From NCBI GenBank assembly GCA_037200445.1, contig JBBCGH010000001.1:806001-870000 (forward strand): 64,000 bases of DNA, read 5' to 3'. This document shows positions 8,360 through 16,850 of the stretch, piece by piece. The first letter of the stretch is position 1, and each line of letters starts with the position of its first letter. Origin of the DNA: Alphaproteobacteria bacterium (lineage in GTDB: Bacteria > Pseudomonadota > Alphaproteobacteria > Rhizobiales > Xanthobacteraceae). The translations under genes and the position numbers were made by a program. Under the pieces are notes generated by a model. That model made no database searches, had not been told where the DNA came from, and saw nothing but the letters and a program-made list of their open reading frames with translations.

Positions 8360-9328
8360 TTAGCGGTTCAGCGCAGCGCGCACCTTGCCGAGCGCTTCGA
8401 CCACCATCGGCCCGCGCGACTTCGCCCAGTCGTCCCAGTAAGGCTTCATGGTGTCGGCGACCTTCGCGGCGTCTTCGGTCGACGCGGTCGTCATGGTGTA
8501 GCCAGCATCAGTGAGGGTCTTCACCGACGCAGCCTCTTCGGTCTGCATGGTGTCCTGGTTCCACTTGGCGGCATCCTTGGCGGCCTTGCGCAGCTTCGCC
8601 TGCAAATCAGGAGAGAGCTTGTTGAAGGCCTCGGCGTTGGCGAGGATGTAGGAGTTGTTCCAATTGACCGGGATCAGGTAGCCGAACTTCAACAGGTCCT
8701 TCCACAGCACCGCGCCGACACCGGCGGTGAAGATGCCGTCGACGACGCCGCGATCGAGCGCGGAGGGGACTTCCGGTGCCGAGATCGTCACCGAGGTGCC
8801 GCCGAAGCGGCGCACCATCTCGCCCTGCTCGGGCTGCGCGACGCGCAGCTTCATGCCTTTGAAGTCGTCGAGCGAGGTGAGCTTCTTGCGGCCCCACACG
8901 ACCTGCAGCGGGTACGTATAGTCGGCGAGCATCACGATGCCTTTCTCGGCGAAGGCCTTCTCCAGATAGGGCCGCAGCACCTCGGCGGTCTTGTTGAATT
9001 CGTCGAGCGAGCGCACGAGCCCCGGCAGGCGCGGGATGCCGGCGACCGGGATGTTGCCGGAGTTGAACAGGTCGTCGACAAGCTGCACAACGCCCTCGGC
9101 GACCGCCGGCGTGATGTTGTTCGGTGCGATCTGCAGCGTGCCCGACAGGTGCAGGCGCGCTTTCAATTCGCCGTTGGTCGATTTTTCGATCTCCTCGCTC
9201 AGCATCTTGGCGCCGCGCGAGGTGGCGAACAGCGGTGCGGACTGGTGGTGGTAGAAGTTCCAGTCGACCGCGAGCGCGGGCGTGGCGATCAGCGACGCGG
9301 CGAGCGCGGTGATGAGTTTCATGCGCAT
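8360..9328 (-). CDS. TRAP transporter substrate-binding protein (DctP-like)
   Basis: A 322-residue periplasmic receptor with a Sec signal peptide (MRMKLITALAASLIATPALA) cleaved near residue 20. Family motifs include LDDFKGMKLRV near 153 and the conserved Arg region around QPEQGEMVRRFGG that binds the substrate carboxylate, followed by PSALDRGVVDGIF. A strong ribosome site (GGGAGGAAA) lies just before the ATG at 9328. It is the first gene of the dctPQM-HIBADH operon and sets its specificity, which is probably a carboxylate. Confidence 0.93.
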   Translation of the reverse strand: MRMKLITALAASLIATPALAVDWNFYHHQSAPLFATSRGAKMLSEEIEKSTNGELKARLHLSGTLQIAPNNITPAVAEGVVQLVDDLFNSGNIPVAGIPRLPGLVRSLDEFNKTAEVLRPYLEKAFAEKGIVMLADYTYPLQVVWGRKKLTSLDDFKGMKLRVAQPEQGEMVRRFGGTSVTISAPEVPSALDRGVVDGIFTAGVGAVLWKDLLKFGYLIPVNWNNSYILANAEAFNKLSPDLQAKLRKAAKDAAKWNQDTMQTEEAASVKTLTDAGYTMTTASTEDAAKVADTMKPYWDDWAKSRGPMVVEALGKVRAALNR

Positions 9329-9351
9329 GACTTTCCTCCCGTGATTTTTCT

Positions 9352-10515
9352 TTAGAACAGCCTCGATGACGCGAGCTTTGCGCCTTGCGCCATTGACTGG
9401 AATTTCGCCCAGACGACATCCTCGGCGACGCGGCCGCGCCCGGCGATCGTCTCGAACCCGCAGTCCGAGCCTGCCATCACGCGGTGCGGATCGGCGATCA
9501 CCTCTGCGACGTTCTCCAATCGCTCTGCGATCACCTCGGGGTGCTCGACGAAGTTCGTCGTCGAATCGATCACGCCCGCGACGATGATCTGGTCCTTGCC
9601 GATCAGGTCTTTCAGGTAGCGGTATTCATGGGCGTGGCGCGGGTTCGCGAACGGCAGCACGAAACCGCCGACCTTGGCGCGCTTGAGGAACGGGATGATC
9701 ACCGGCAGCTCGACATCGAGATCGTGCGGCCCCTCGTAGTTGCCCCAGCACACATGCAGCCGCACCTTCTCGGGCGGGATGTCGTGGATTGCGGCGTTGA
9801 TGGCGTCGATCACGCGATTGCCAAACGCGATGAAATCTTCGAGCGGGCGGTCCGCGAAGGTGTTGTGCTTCTCGCGCGCCAGATCCGGGCAATCGAGCTG
9901 CAGCAGGAAGCCGGCATCGACGATCGCCTTGTACTCGTTGCGCAAGGCGCTGCCGAGCGCCTTGAGGAATTCTTCGTCGGTCTTGTAGTGCTCGTTGAGC
10001 ACGATCGCCGACACCATGCCGGGCGAGGGCGCGGTCAGGAACGGTTCGACGAAGGGATTGCCGGCCGCATCGAGGGCGCCGCGAAAGTCCGCGCACTCGG
10101 CCTTTACCTCGCTGGCATCGGGATAGCCGATCGCGCCGATCGCCTTCGGCAGGCCGCGGATGTCGTCGACCGACTCCTGGCGCAGCGACGCCTCGTAGGA
10201 TTCCTTCTTGAAGATCGGATAGCGCTCGATGTCGGCGCGCTGCTTGCGCTGCCACGAGCCGCCAAGCCCGCTTAGGCGGTCGCGGATGTAGAAGATGAAC
10301 GAGTCGCGCTGTTGCTCGCCGTTGTTGCCGATGTCGATGCCGGCCTCGACCTGCTTCGCGACAATTGCGCTCATCGCGGCTTTACCGGCGGCCGCAAGCT
10401 CACTGCCATCGACCGGCTCACCGCGCGCGCGTTTGGCGTAAAGCCTCGTCAGCTCCAGCGGGCGCGGCAGGCTGCCGGTGTGCGTGGTGAGAATCCGCTT
10501 CTCGCTTTGCCGCAT
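9352..10515 (-). CDS. MetE C-terminal-domain-like zinc enzyme (cobalamin-independent methionine synthase II family), copy 1
   Basis: A 387-residue TIM-barrel protein corresponding only to the catalytic C-terminal half of MetE. It begins TTHTGSLPRP and carries the zinc-site signature HVCWGNYEG near 257-265, a Glu-containing strand after ANPRHAHEY, and Cys in GSDCGFET near 345-352, as in zinc thiol-alkyl transferases. The N-terminal half of true MetE is absent, so the family also includes epoxyalkane:coenzyme M transferase-like enzymes. It lies between a TRAP operon and a dehydrogenase/hydrolase pair, so a catabolic transfer or lyase reaction is more likely than methionine synthesis. A paralogue lies at 36297-37445. 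Confidence 0.85.
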   Translation of the reverse strand: MRQSEKRILTTHTGSLPRPLELTRLYAKRARGEPVDGSELAAAGKAAMSAIVAKQVEAGIDIGNNGEQQRDSFIFYIRDRLSGLGGSWQRKQRADIERYPIFKKESYEASLRQESVDDIRGLPKAIGAIGYPDASEVKAECADFRGALDAAGNPFVEPFLTAPSPGMVSAIVLNEHYKTDEEFLKALGSALRNEYKAIVDAGFLLQLDCPDLAREKHNTFADRPLEDFIAFGNRVIDAINAAIHDIPPEKVRLHVCWGNYEGPHDLDVELPVIIPFLKRAKVGGFVLPFANPRHAHEYRYLKDLIGKDQIIVAGVIDSTTNFVEHPEVIAERLENVAEVIADPHRVMAGSDCGFETIAGRGRVAEDVVWAKFQSMAQGAKLASSRLF

Positions 10516-10602
10516 GTCCCCCCGAGCCCGGCTGGTTTTGTCTCAGCATCGGGCAAGGGGCGTCCGAGTCAAGGCGGATTGCCGCAGCCCACCTCTGCCC
10601 AC

Positions 10603-11475
10603 TCAACGCTTGCGCCGTCTGATCTCCTCGATCACCGCGGAATTGTCGCGCTCGCCTTCGCCGCGCTGCACGCAGGCTTCGAGCACCGCGGCGTTGAGCG
10701 CCGCCAGCGGCATCGCCTGCCCGCGCGCTGTGGCCTGATCGAGGATGAGCCGGAAGTCCTTCAGCGACTGGTGGATGAAACCCTGCGGCGAATATTCGCC
10801 GCTCACCATCTTTGGGCCCTTGATGTCCATCACCTGGCTGTAGGCGGCCGACTGGCGCGCGACGTCGAGGAACGCTCCAGCATCAAGCCCGAGCCGCTCG
10901 GCGAACACAAGGCCCTCGGCGAGCACGAGGCGGTTGAGTCCCAGCATGTGGTTGATCGCGAGCTTGGCGCGTCCGCCGTTGCCCGCGCCACCCATGTAGA
11001 ACCACTTCGGATAGAGCGCATCGAGAATATCGGCGACCGAGTCGACGACGTCGCGTTCGCCGCCGATCAGGCCGACGCCGTCGCCGTTGCGCACCTGTCC
11101 GCTCGAGCCGGAGACCGGCGTTTCGATCATGGCGAGCTGCGGCGCGAGGTGTGCGATCAACGCCGCGATACGGTCCGGGTCGCAGGTCGAGGCGACAAGC
11201 ACGGTCTTGGCCGCGCCCGGCGTGACCGCGGGCAGGATCGCGTTTGTGACCACATCCTCCACCTGATTGGTGTCGAATACCGCGAGCAGCACGACATCGC
11301 AGCGCGCGACCTCGTCGAGTGTCGCCGCGCCGCCGCCGGCCTTGGCGAACGCCGCGATCTTCGCCGGGTCGATGTCGTAGCCCTTCGGATCGAAGCCCGC
11401 GCCGATCAGCCGGTGCGCCAGCGCCGAGCCAAGCAGCCCGAGACCCGCGACGCCGATCGTGCACGCCGTGGTCAT
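10603..11475 (-). CDS. NAD(P)-binding beta-hydroxyacid dehydrogenase-like protein
   Basis: A 290-residue protein of the 6-phosphogluconate/3-hydroxyisobutyrate dehydrogenase superfamily. It has the N-terminal site VAGLGLLGSALA near 9, the loop ETPVSGSSGQVRNG near 117, and the catalytic lysine in GGRAKLAINHMLG near 170. The helical C-terminal domain is complete. The start overlaps the stop of the alpha/beta hydrolase gene (11472-11475), indicating a coupled hydrolase-dehydrogenase pair: ester or lactone opening followed by oxidation is one reading. Substrate unknown. Confidence 0.85.
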   Translation of the reverse strand: MTTACTIGVAGLGLLGSALAHRLIGAGFDPKGYDIDPAKIAAFAKAGGGAATLDEVARCDVVLLAVFDTNQVEDVVTNAILPAVTPGAAKTVLVASTCDPDRIAALIAHLAPQLAMIETPVSGSSGQVRNGDGVGLIGGERDVVDSVADILDALYPKWFYMGGAGNGGRAKLAINHMLGLNRLVLAEGLVFAERLGLDAGAFLDVARQSAAYSQVMDIKGPKMVSGEYSPQGFIHQSLKDFRLILDQATARGQAMPLAALNAAVLEACVQRGEGERDNSAVIEEIRRRKR

Positions 11476-12176
11476 TTGCTCGCGATCTCGTTCAGAATCG
11501 CGAGCAGCGCCGAGGGATTGGTGATGTGCGGATTGTGGCTGGAGTCGATTTCATAGGTACGCCAGCCCTCGCGCTTCGCGCGCTCGTAGAATTTGCGGAA
11601 GTTGTCGCCGATGCCGGCCTTCTTCGCGTAGATGTAGGTGCGCGGCGCCGATGGCTCGGCTGACAGCGTGAGCTTGGTCGAGAAGGCTTTCACCGGCTGT
11701 GGCAGGCGCCGCGGCCCGGCCCACGCCTGGTCTTCGGGCGCCGTATCCGACGGCATCGGGTTCGACGGAATGCCGAAGCCGCTCGCGCTTGCCGTTGCGC
11801 CCGCCTGCATCTTCGCGGCGATATCCGGCGGCACGAGATCGAACACAGCCTGCCCGTTCACGGGAGCGAATGCATCGAGATAGATGAGCTTTGCAATGCG
11901 GTCGCGCGCGCGATCCGCAACGCCGGTCGCCACCATGCCGCCGTAGGAATGGCCGATCAGGTAGACGTCGTGCAGATCTTCGGTCTCCAGCACCGCCACG
12001 ATGTCCTGGATGTGGGTGTCGAGGCTGACGTCGGCGTGGCCGAGGTGCGCGCGTTCGCCGAGCCCCGTGTAGGTCGGCGTCCAGAGCTCGTGCCCCGCCG
12101 CCCGCATCAGCGGGCGCATCTTCTTCCATGCCCAGCCCGCCGACCAGGCGCCGTGCGCCACCACGAATGTTGCCAT
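11472..12176 (-). CDS. Alpha/beta hydrolase
   Basis: About 234 residues from the ATG at 12176; a TTG four codons upstream is a less likely start. The fold begins TFVVAHGAWSAGWAWKK, and the nucleophile elbow is GHSYGG (Ser near 75). The acid lies in the C-terminal half and the catalytic His in SSHNPHITNP near 219. Sequence character matches the salicylate-esterase/MekA-like or hydroxynitrile-lyase-like group of small esterases. It is translationally coupled to the downstream dehydrogenase. Cytosolic, with no signal peptide. Confidence 0.87.
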   Translation of the reverse strand: MATFVVAHGAWSAGWAWKKMRPLMRAAGHELWTPTYTGLGERAHLGHADVSLDTHIQDIVAVLETEDLHDVYLIGHSYGGMVATGVADRARDRIAKLIYLDAFAPVNGQAVFDLVPPDIAAKMQAGATASASGFGIPSNPMPSDTAPEDQAWAGPRRLPQPVKAFSTKLTLSAEPSAPRTYIYAKKAGIGDNFRKFYERAKREGWRTYEIDSSHNPHITNPSALLAILNEIASK

Positions 12177-12326
12177 GCCTGCCCCCAATTCCGCGTCTCA
12201 GCCAGATATACCGTCCGTCGGCAATCGGCAAAACCGGTGGTGCACGGGTTAACGCTGCCCGAAGAATGCCAACGATGCCTCCAACGGCTGCTGGCAATTC
12301 GCCGTGGCCGGGCGCATAGGTGAGCC

Positions 12327-12530
12327 ATGCTGAAAGATTTCGACCCGACCGACTATTCGGTCGTCGTCAAGAGTCGAGCGCCGCTGCCAAAGCCGTGGCG
12401 TTGGGAAATATATTGCGCCGGCAAGCGCCAGCCGATCCAGCGCTCCGATGTTCTGTTTGAGTCGCGCGAAAGGGCGAGCGCCACCGGCAAGGAAGCGCTG
12501 GCGCAGCTCCTGGAGAAGCTGAGTTCCTGA
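12327..12530 (+). CDS. Small conserved-looking hypothetical protein (67 aa)
   Basis: A 67-residue soluble protein rich in charged residues (starts MLKDFDPTDYSVVVKSR, ends EALAQLLEKLSS). A short ribosome site (AGGTGAG) precedes the ATG. It sits in the gap between divergent and convergent genes, with a C-terminal amphipathic helix. I do not recognise a family. The open frame, ribosome site and non-overlap with other genes support it as real. Confidence 0.6.
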   Translation: MLKDFDPTDYSVVVKSRAPLPKPWRWEIYCAGKRQPIQRSDVLFESRERASATGKEALAQLLEKLSS

Positions 12531-12534
12531 ACCG

Positions 12535-12951
12535 CTACGCCGTCCCCTCCGGCGCCTGATGCACCTCGATGACATTGCCGTCGGGATCGTAGAAGAAGAT
12601 CTGGTGCCAGCCGCTCATCGCCCAGCCGCCGTAATCGGAATACTTGATGCCCTTCTCGTCGAGCCGCTTCTTGAACGCCGCGATATCGTCGGTGCGGAAC
12701 GCGATGTGGCCGCGATCAACCGGGTTGACCACCTGACCCGTGCGGAAGCCGGTGCCCATGTCCTTCTCGGCGATGTGGAACTGCGTGGTGCCGTCGGTGA
12801 CGAACGCGACATCGCCCGCGTAGCCCTGTGTCTTGATGCGGCTCTTCGCGAGCGTCGGCTCGACAGCCATGTCGAGCACGCCGCGATAGAACTCGTCCAT
12901 CGCCTCGACGTTCTTGGTTGTGAGATTGAGGTGGTGGAGTTTGAGTTTCAT
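12535..12951 (-). CDS. VOC family (glyoxalase/dioxygenase-fold) protein
   Basis: A 138-residue vicinal-oxygen-chelate protein starting MKLKLHHLNLTTKNV at 12951. The open frame continues upstream into a palindromic repeat, so the longer form is not used. Metal ligand candidates are His6/His7 in the first module, His in RGHIAFRTDDI and Glu in NVIEVHQAPEG at the end. That is the paired beta-alpha-beta-beta-beta layout of glyoxalase I and extradiol-like single-domain proteins. Function unassigned; possible lactoylglutathione lyase-like or aromatic-ring-modifying role. Confidence 0.82.
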   Translation of the reverse strand: MKLKLHHLNLTTKNVEAMDEFYRGVLDMAVEPTLAKSRIKTQGYAGDVAFVTDGTTQFHIAEKDMGTGFRTGQVVNPVDRGHIAFRTDDIAAFKKRLDEKGIKYSDYGGWAMSGWHQIFFYDPDGNVIEVHQAPEGTA

Positions 12952-12971
12952 GGACGCTTCCCTTTTCTTCT

Positions 12972-13080
12972 CCTCATCCTGAGGAGCAGCCGAAGGCCGC
13001 GTCTCGAAGGATGGCCACAGACACAGAGCTTGCCGCCATCCTTCGAGATGCCATGCTTCGCACGGCCCCTCAGGATGAGG
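12972..13080. repeat. Palindromic repeat, family B
   Basis: Terminal arms CCTCATCCTGAGG (12972-12984) and CCTCAGGATGAGG (13068-13080). An inner inverted repeat is built on TCTCGAAGGATGGC and CCATCCTTCGAGA. It is the long form of the family seen at 5568, and sits between the VOC gene start and the stop of the upstream gene. Confidence 0.88.
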
Positions 13081-13087
13081 GCTGTGA

Positions 13088-13993
13088 CTAAGATAATCCG
13101 CGCGTCGAATCGTCGAACAACTCATCCACTTCTAACGCCCGCGGAATGATCTTCTGCTCCGTCGCATACTGAATGATCAGCTCCAGCGGGCGCCGTAGCG
13201 CCTCGATGCCGAAGAGATGAAAGTCGATGCCGTCGGCGGGCGGCGGCGCGGCGGCCTTGCTCGCCTTCAGCATGCGGAAGATTTCGGCGACGACGTCCGG
13301 CCGCTGATCGGCAAGGTCCTTGTCGACGCAGAAGAAGTGATTGACCGGCACCGTGCCGTATTTCTTGTGCCAGGCGAGCGCGGCCTCGCGGGCGTTCGGA
13401 ATGAGATGCGCGACGCGCGGCTCGTTCGGCATGTCGGCGCCGAGGATCGCGGCATCGAGCTCGGCGTCGAGCAGCATCTGGTCGACCTTGTTGGACCCCG
13501 GTGGGGTGCGCTCGACATTCGGCGGCTCGACGAACTCGGCGAGATGGCCGTCGTCGTTGCACACCCAGGTCACCTTGTTCAGGTCGACGCCGTATTCGTG
13601 CTGGAGAATGCCGCGCAGCCAGATGCCGGTCGTCTGCGTATAGGAGCGGATGCCGATGCGGCGCCCCGCGATGTCGCCTGGCGCGAGCGGTCCGCGCGCG
13701 ATGCAGCGCAACGCGTGATTATGCTGGAAGCGGCCCATCACGACGGCGGGCAACAGCGTGACCGGCTTGCCGTACACCTTCGCCTGCAGGAACGTCGCGA
13801 TCGCAAGCTCGCTCGCGTCGAAGGCCCGCTCGCGCACCATCGGCTTGAAGCCCTGGAATGCGACCTTCGGCCCGCAGAAGTCGAGGCGCACCAGATCGGA
13901 GGCGATCGCGCCCGATTTGAGCGCCTTCGTCACCGCATAGTCGGCGAGATTGGCGCGCAGCGAGACCGGGCCGGACTTCGGATAGTCCGGCAT
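13088..13993 (-). CDS. Periplasmic-binding-fold protein, 4,5-dihydroxyphthalate decarboxylase-like, cytosolic
   Basis: A 301-residue type-2 periplasmic-binding-protein fold with no signal peptide (starts MPDYPKSGPVSLRANLADYAVTKAL), so probably intracellular. Features of the 4,5-dihydroxyphthalate decarboxylase/ABC-receptor hybrid family include an early Tyr-rich strand, the segment ELAIATFLQAKVYGKPVTLLPAVV, and the hinge GRRIGIRSYTQTTGIWLRGIL. It lies one base downstream of the HpcH/HpaI aldolase gene and near ligJ. A 4,5-dihydroxyphthalate decarboxylase would feed protocatechuate to the 4,5-cleavage route in which LigJ acts. That link is inference; the enzyme activity is not proven by motifs. 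Confidence 0.7.
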   Translation of the reverse strand: MPDYPKSGPVSLRANLADYAVTKALKSGAIASDLVRLDFCGPKVAFQGFKPMVRERAFDASELAIATFLQAKVYGKPVTLLPAVVMGRFQHNHALRCIARGPLAPGDIAGRRIGIRSYTQTTGIWLRGILQHEYGVDLNKVTWVCNDDGHLAEFVEPPNVERTPPGSNKVDQMLLDAELDAAILGADMPNEPRVAHLIPNAREAALAWHKKYGTVPVNHFFCVDKDLADQRPDVVAEIFRMLKASKAAAPPPADGIDFHLFGIEALRRPLELIIQYATEQKIIPRALEVDELFDDSTRGLS

Positions 13994-13994
13994 T

Positions 13995-14855
13995 CTATTT
14001 CATCCCCGCGGCGGCGCGTGCTTTGTCGAGATGACCGTAGGAGCGGGTCGGCGCGCACATCAGGAAGCGGTAGCCTTCGGAGAGGATGCGCTCGCAGTTG
14101 CCGGCCTCGACATGCGGATGCCCGACGATGACATTGTGCTTCGTGCAGGTGTCGACCACGCGCTTCATCTGCTCGAGCAGCTTCGGATTTTCATATTGCC
14201 GCGGAATGCCGAGCTCCTGTCCGAGATCGCCCTCGCCGATCAGGATCGCGCCGATACCTTTCACCTCCTTGAGCATCGCGTCGAGGTTCTCGACGCCGCG
14301 CATGTCCTCGATTTGCAGGATACAGAAGATCTCGCCGTTCGGATCGAGCGGCCACGCGTCGGCCTTCTTGTAATACTCCTGCTGCGTCAGCCCCCAGTAG
14401 CGTACCGCGCCGCCCGGCCCGTCGCCGCGGATGCCGGCCGGCTCGAAGTTCGGAGCGGACTCGAGCCGCGGATAGCGGCACGCCGCGACCGCGTTGTAGG
14501 CCTCTTCCACCGTGGAGATGTGCGGAAACACGATCCCATAACAACCAAGATCGAGCGCCTGCTTCGCCTGCCACTGGGCCTTCTCGACGCCGTTCACCGG
14601 GATGCGCACCATCGGCGTCACGGCCGGCGCGATGTTGCCCGCCTTCACGATCTGCCCGCGGTTGAGCAGATATTGCAGGCAATCGCGCAACGCTTTGCCG
14701 TCCCAGGGATTGTGCTCCATCTCGAACACAACGCCGTCGAACTTGGTCGTCTGGATCGCGAACGCGGAGTCCACTTCGGCAGGCTGGAAACACGTGAACG
14801 CCGGCTGCCCCGCTTCGAGCGCGCGGATCACACGATTCAGACGCAGGTCAGCCAT
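13995..14855 (-). CDS. HpcH/HpaI family aldolase
   Basis: A 286-residue class II pyruvate-type aldolase. Landmarks are the active-site Arg in PMVRIPVNG near 82-90, FPHIST near 110, the metal-ligand Glu in ILQIEDMRGVEN near 178, and the Asp in GEGDLGQELG near 202. Such enzymes cleave 4-hydroxy-2-ketoacids to pyruvate (or oxaloacetate) plus an aldehyde or ketoacid, using a divalent metal. A good ribosome site (AAGGGGA) precedes the ATG. Divergent to ligJ; given that neighbour it could perform the 4-carboxy-4-hydroxy-2-oxoadipate cleavage normally done by LigK, although LigK belongs to a different family. Confidence 0.85.
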   Translation of the reverse strand: MADLRLNRVIRALEAGQPAFTCFQPAEVDSAFAIQTTKFDGVVFEMEHNPWDGKALRDCLQYLLNRGQIVKAGNIAPAVTPMVRIPVNGVEKAQWQAKQALDLGCYGIVFPHISTVEEAYNAVAACRYPRLESAPNFEPAGIRGDGPGGAVRYWGLTQQEYYKKADAWPLDPNGEIFCILQIEDMRGVENLDAMLKEVKGIGAILIGEGDLGQELGIPRQYENPKLLEQMKRVVDTCTKHNVIVGHPHVEAGNCERILSEGYRFLMCAPTRSYGHLDKARAAAGMK

Positions 14856-14935
14856 TCATGTCCCCTTGCATTGCGATTTGCGTTTGAGGATCGTATCAGA
14901 ATGGCATTCAGCCTCACAATCACCGGCGAGCCCAC

Positions 14936-15949
14936 ATGATCATCGATTGCCACGGCCACTACACGACCGAGCCGAAGGACCTGCACCGCTTCCGGAAAGA
15001 CCAGACCGAGGCCGTGAAGAACAAGTCCGCGATGCCGCCGCGCGCCGGCCTGAAAATGTCGGATGATGAGATCCGCGAGAGCCTGGAGAGTAACCAGATC
15101 CGCCTGCAGAAGGAGCGCGGCACGGATGTGACGATCTTCTCGCCGCGTGCCTCCGGCATGGGCCACCACATCGGCGACGAGGCCGTCTCGATCGAGTGGA
15201 CGCAGATCTGCAACGACCTGATCCACCGCTGCGTCTCGCTGTTCCCGAAGAATTTCATCGGCGTGTGCCAGCTGCCGCAGTCGCTCAACGTGCCGCCGAA
15301 GAATTCCGCGAAGGAACTGGAACGCTGCGTCAACGAGCTTGGGTTCGTGGGTTGCAATCTCAATCCCGATCCGTCCGGCGGTTATTTCAATTCGCCGCCG
15401 CTGACCGACAAATGGTGGTATCCGCTCTACGAGAAGATGGTCGAGCTCGACGTGCCCGGCATGGTGCACGTCTCGGGCTGCGCCAACCCGGCGATGCACA
15501 CCACGGGCTCGTACTATCTCAACGCCGACACCATGGCGTTCATGCAGTTCGTCCTCTCCGACCTGTTCAAGGATTTCCCCAAGCTGCGGCTGATCATCCC
15601 GCATGGCGGCGGTGCGATCCCGTTCCACTGGGGCCGCTTCCGCGGGCTTGCCTTGAATAACGGCAAGCCGGAGCTGACCGAGATCATGGCGAACAACATC
15701 TTCTTCGACACCTGCGTCTATCATCAGCCGGGCATCGATCTGTTGTTCAAGGTCGTGCCGGCCGACAACATTCTGTTCGCCAGCGAGATGGTCGGTGCGG
15801 TGCGCGGCAACGACCCGAGGACCGGCTTCGGCTTCGACGACACCAAGCGCTATGTCGAAGGGACGAGCCTGTCGGCCGCCGATAAGGCGAAGGTGTTCGA
15901 AGGCAACGCGCGAAAAGTCTATCCGCGGATCAACAAGAAGCTCGCCTGA
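14936..15949 (+). CDS. ligJ: 4-oxalomesaconate hydratase LigJ (amidohydrolase superfamily)
   Basis: A 337-residue amidohydrolase-fold protein closely resembling Sphingobium LigJ. Zinc-site residues appear at the positions I recall for LigJ: His6 and His8 (DCHGHY), His178 (MVHVSG), His223 (IPHGGG) and Glu284 (FASEMVGA). Glu284 replaces the Asp of related decarboxylases and is diagnostic of the hydratase. Other conserved blocks include SPRASGMGHHIGDE near 69 and FDTCVYHQPGIDLL near 257. The enzyme hydrates 4-oxalomesaconate to 4-carboxy-4-hydroxy-2-oxoadipate in the protocatechuate 4,5-cleavage pathway. Neighbouring aldolase and dihydroxyphthalate-decarboxylase-like genes fit, but LigAB, LigC and LigI are not in this window. 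Confidence 0.9.
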   Translation: MIIDCHGHYTTEPKDLHRFRKDQTEAVKNKSAMPPRAGLKMSDDEIRESLESNQIRLQKERGTDVTIFSPRASGMGHHIGDEAVSIEWTQICNDLIHRCVSLFPKNFIGVCQLPQSLNVPPKNSAKELERCVNELGFVGCNLNPDPSGGYFNSPPLTDKWWYPLYEKMVELDVPGMVHVSGCANPAMHTTGSYYLNADTMAFMQFVLSDLFKDFPKLRLIIPHGGGAIPFHWGRFRGLALNNGKPELTEIMANNIFFDTCVYHQPGIDLLFKVVPADNILFASEMVGAVRGNDPRTGFGFDDTKRYVEGTSLSAADKAKVFEGNARKVYPRINKKLA

Positions 15950-15980
15950 TCGACAACGCGCCGGGGAGGGGCGACACGAC

Positions 15981-16829
15981 ATGGCACCTTCCGACGCGCG
16001 GCGGATGCTCCACCAGCGATTTGGTGCGAGCGACGAGCATCTTGATATTCCGGCCGACGCGCCACCGCCACATACGCAACTTGCAGCGCGCGGTGTGGTG
16101 CGCGCGTTCACGCCGGAGCTAGTGCCCTATGAACTGCTGCATCGGCTCTGCGCACTCGCGCTGTGCTCTCCCACCAAAAGCGACCTGCAGCAGCGCGATA
16201 TCGTCATCGTGGACGATGCTGCGCTGCGGCAGCGCATCCTGTCGCCGCTCACCGAGGGTCCGACCGGGCAGGCGTGGCTCAACGATGTGCCGGTGCTGCT
16301 CGTTTTCTGCGGCAACAACCGCCGTCAGCGCTTCTGGCACGACTGGCGCGGCAAGCCGTTCGCGAATGACCACCTCGATGCATTCTTCAACGCGGCCGTC
16401 GATGCGGGGATTGCGCTGAGCGCCTTCGTGCTCGCCGCGGAGGCGCAAGGGCTCGGCACATGCCCGATCAGCGTGATCCGCAATCGCGCGGCCGAAGTCT
16501 CGGCGCTGCTCTCCCTGCCGCAACATGTGTTTCCGGTCGCGGGGCTCGGCGTCGGATGGCCGGCGCGTGCGCCGCGTCAGAGCATGCGGCTGCCGCTCGA
16601 GGTGACGGTGCATCGCAACGGCTATCGCGAGGAGGGCCTGCGCGACGCGATCGAGGACTACGATCGCCGCCGCGAGGCTGCGCAGCCCTACCGCGAGCAG
16701 CGCTACGTGGAGATGTTCGGCAAGGCCGAGCCGTACGGCTGGTCCGAGGACAAGGCGCGGCAATACGCGATGCGGGAGCGCGCCGACTTTGGCGCGTACG
16801 TCCGCGCGCGGGGGTTCAAGCTGGATTGA
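15981..16829 (+). CDS. Nitroreductase family flavoprotein
   Basis: About 282 residues from the ATG at 15981, preceded by GGGGAGGGG; the frame is open upstream, inside ligJ. The FMN-binding fold shows at RGVVRAFTPELVPYELLHRLCALALCSPTKSD near 36-67 and in the hydrophobic core segment AVDAGIALSAFVLAAEAQGLGTCPI near 135-160. The C-terminal tail is charged. Members reduce nitro, quinone or unsaturated carbonyl compounds with NAD(P)H. It follows ligJ after a short gap and probably shares its transcript. Substrate unknown. Confidence 0.85.
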   Translation: MAPSDARRMLHQRFGASDEHLDIPADAPPPHTQLAARGVVRAFTPELVPYELLHRLCALALCSPTKSDLQQRDIVIVDDAALRQRILSPLTEGPTGQAWLNDVPVLLVFCGNNRRQRFWHDWRGKPFANDHLDAFFNAAVDAGIALSAFVLAAEAQGLGTCPISVIRNRAAEVSALLSLPQHVFPVAGLGVGWPARAPRQSMRLPLEVTVHRNGYREEGLRDAIEDYDRRREAAQPYREQRYVEMFGKAEPYGWSEDKARQYAMRERADFGAYVRARGFKLD

Positions 16830-16850
16830 GGACCGTGCCGCCGCACCAAA

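Noticed and set aside
12952-13125. N-terminal extension of the VOC protein
   Set aside because: The extra codons are the family-B repeat; family members start at MKLKLHHLNL.
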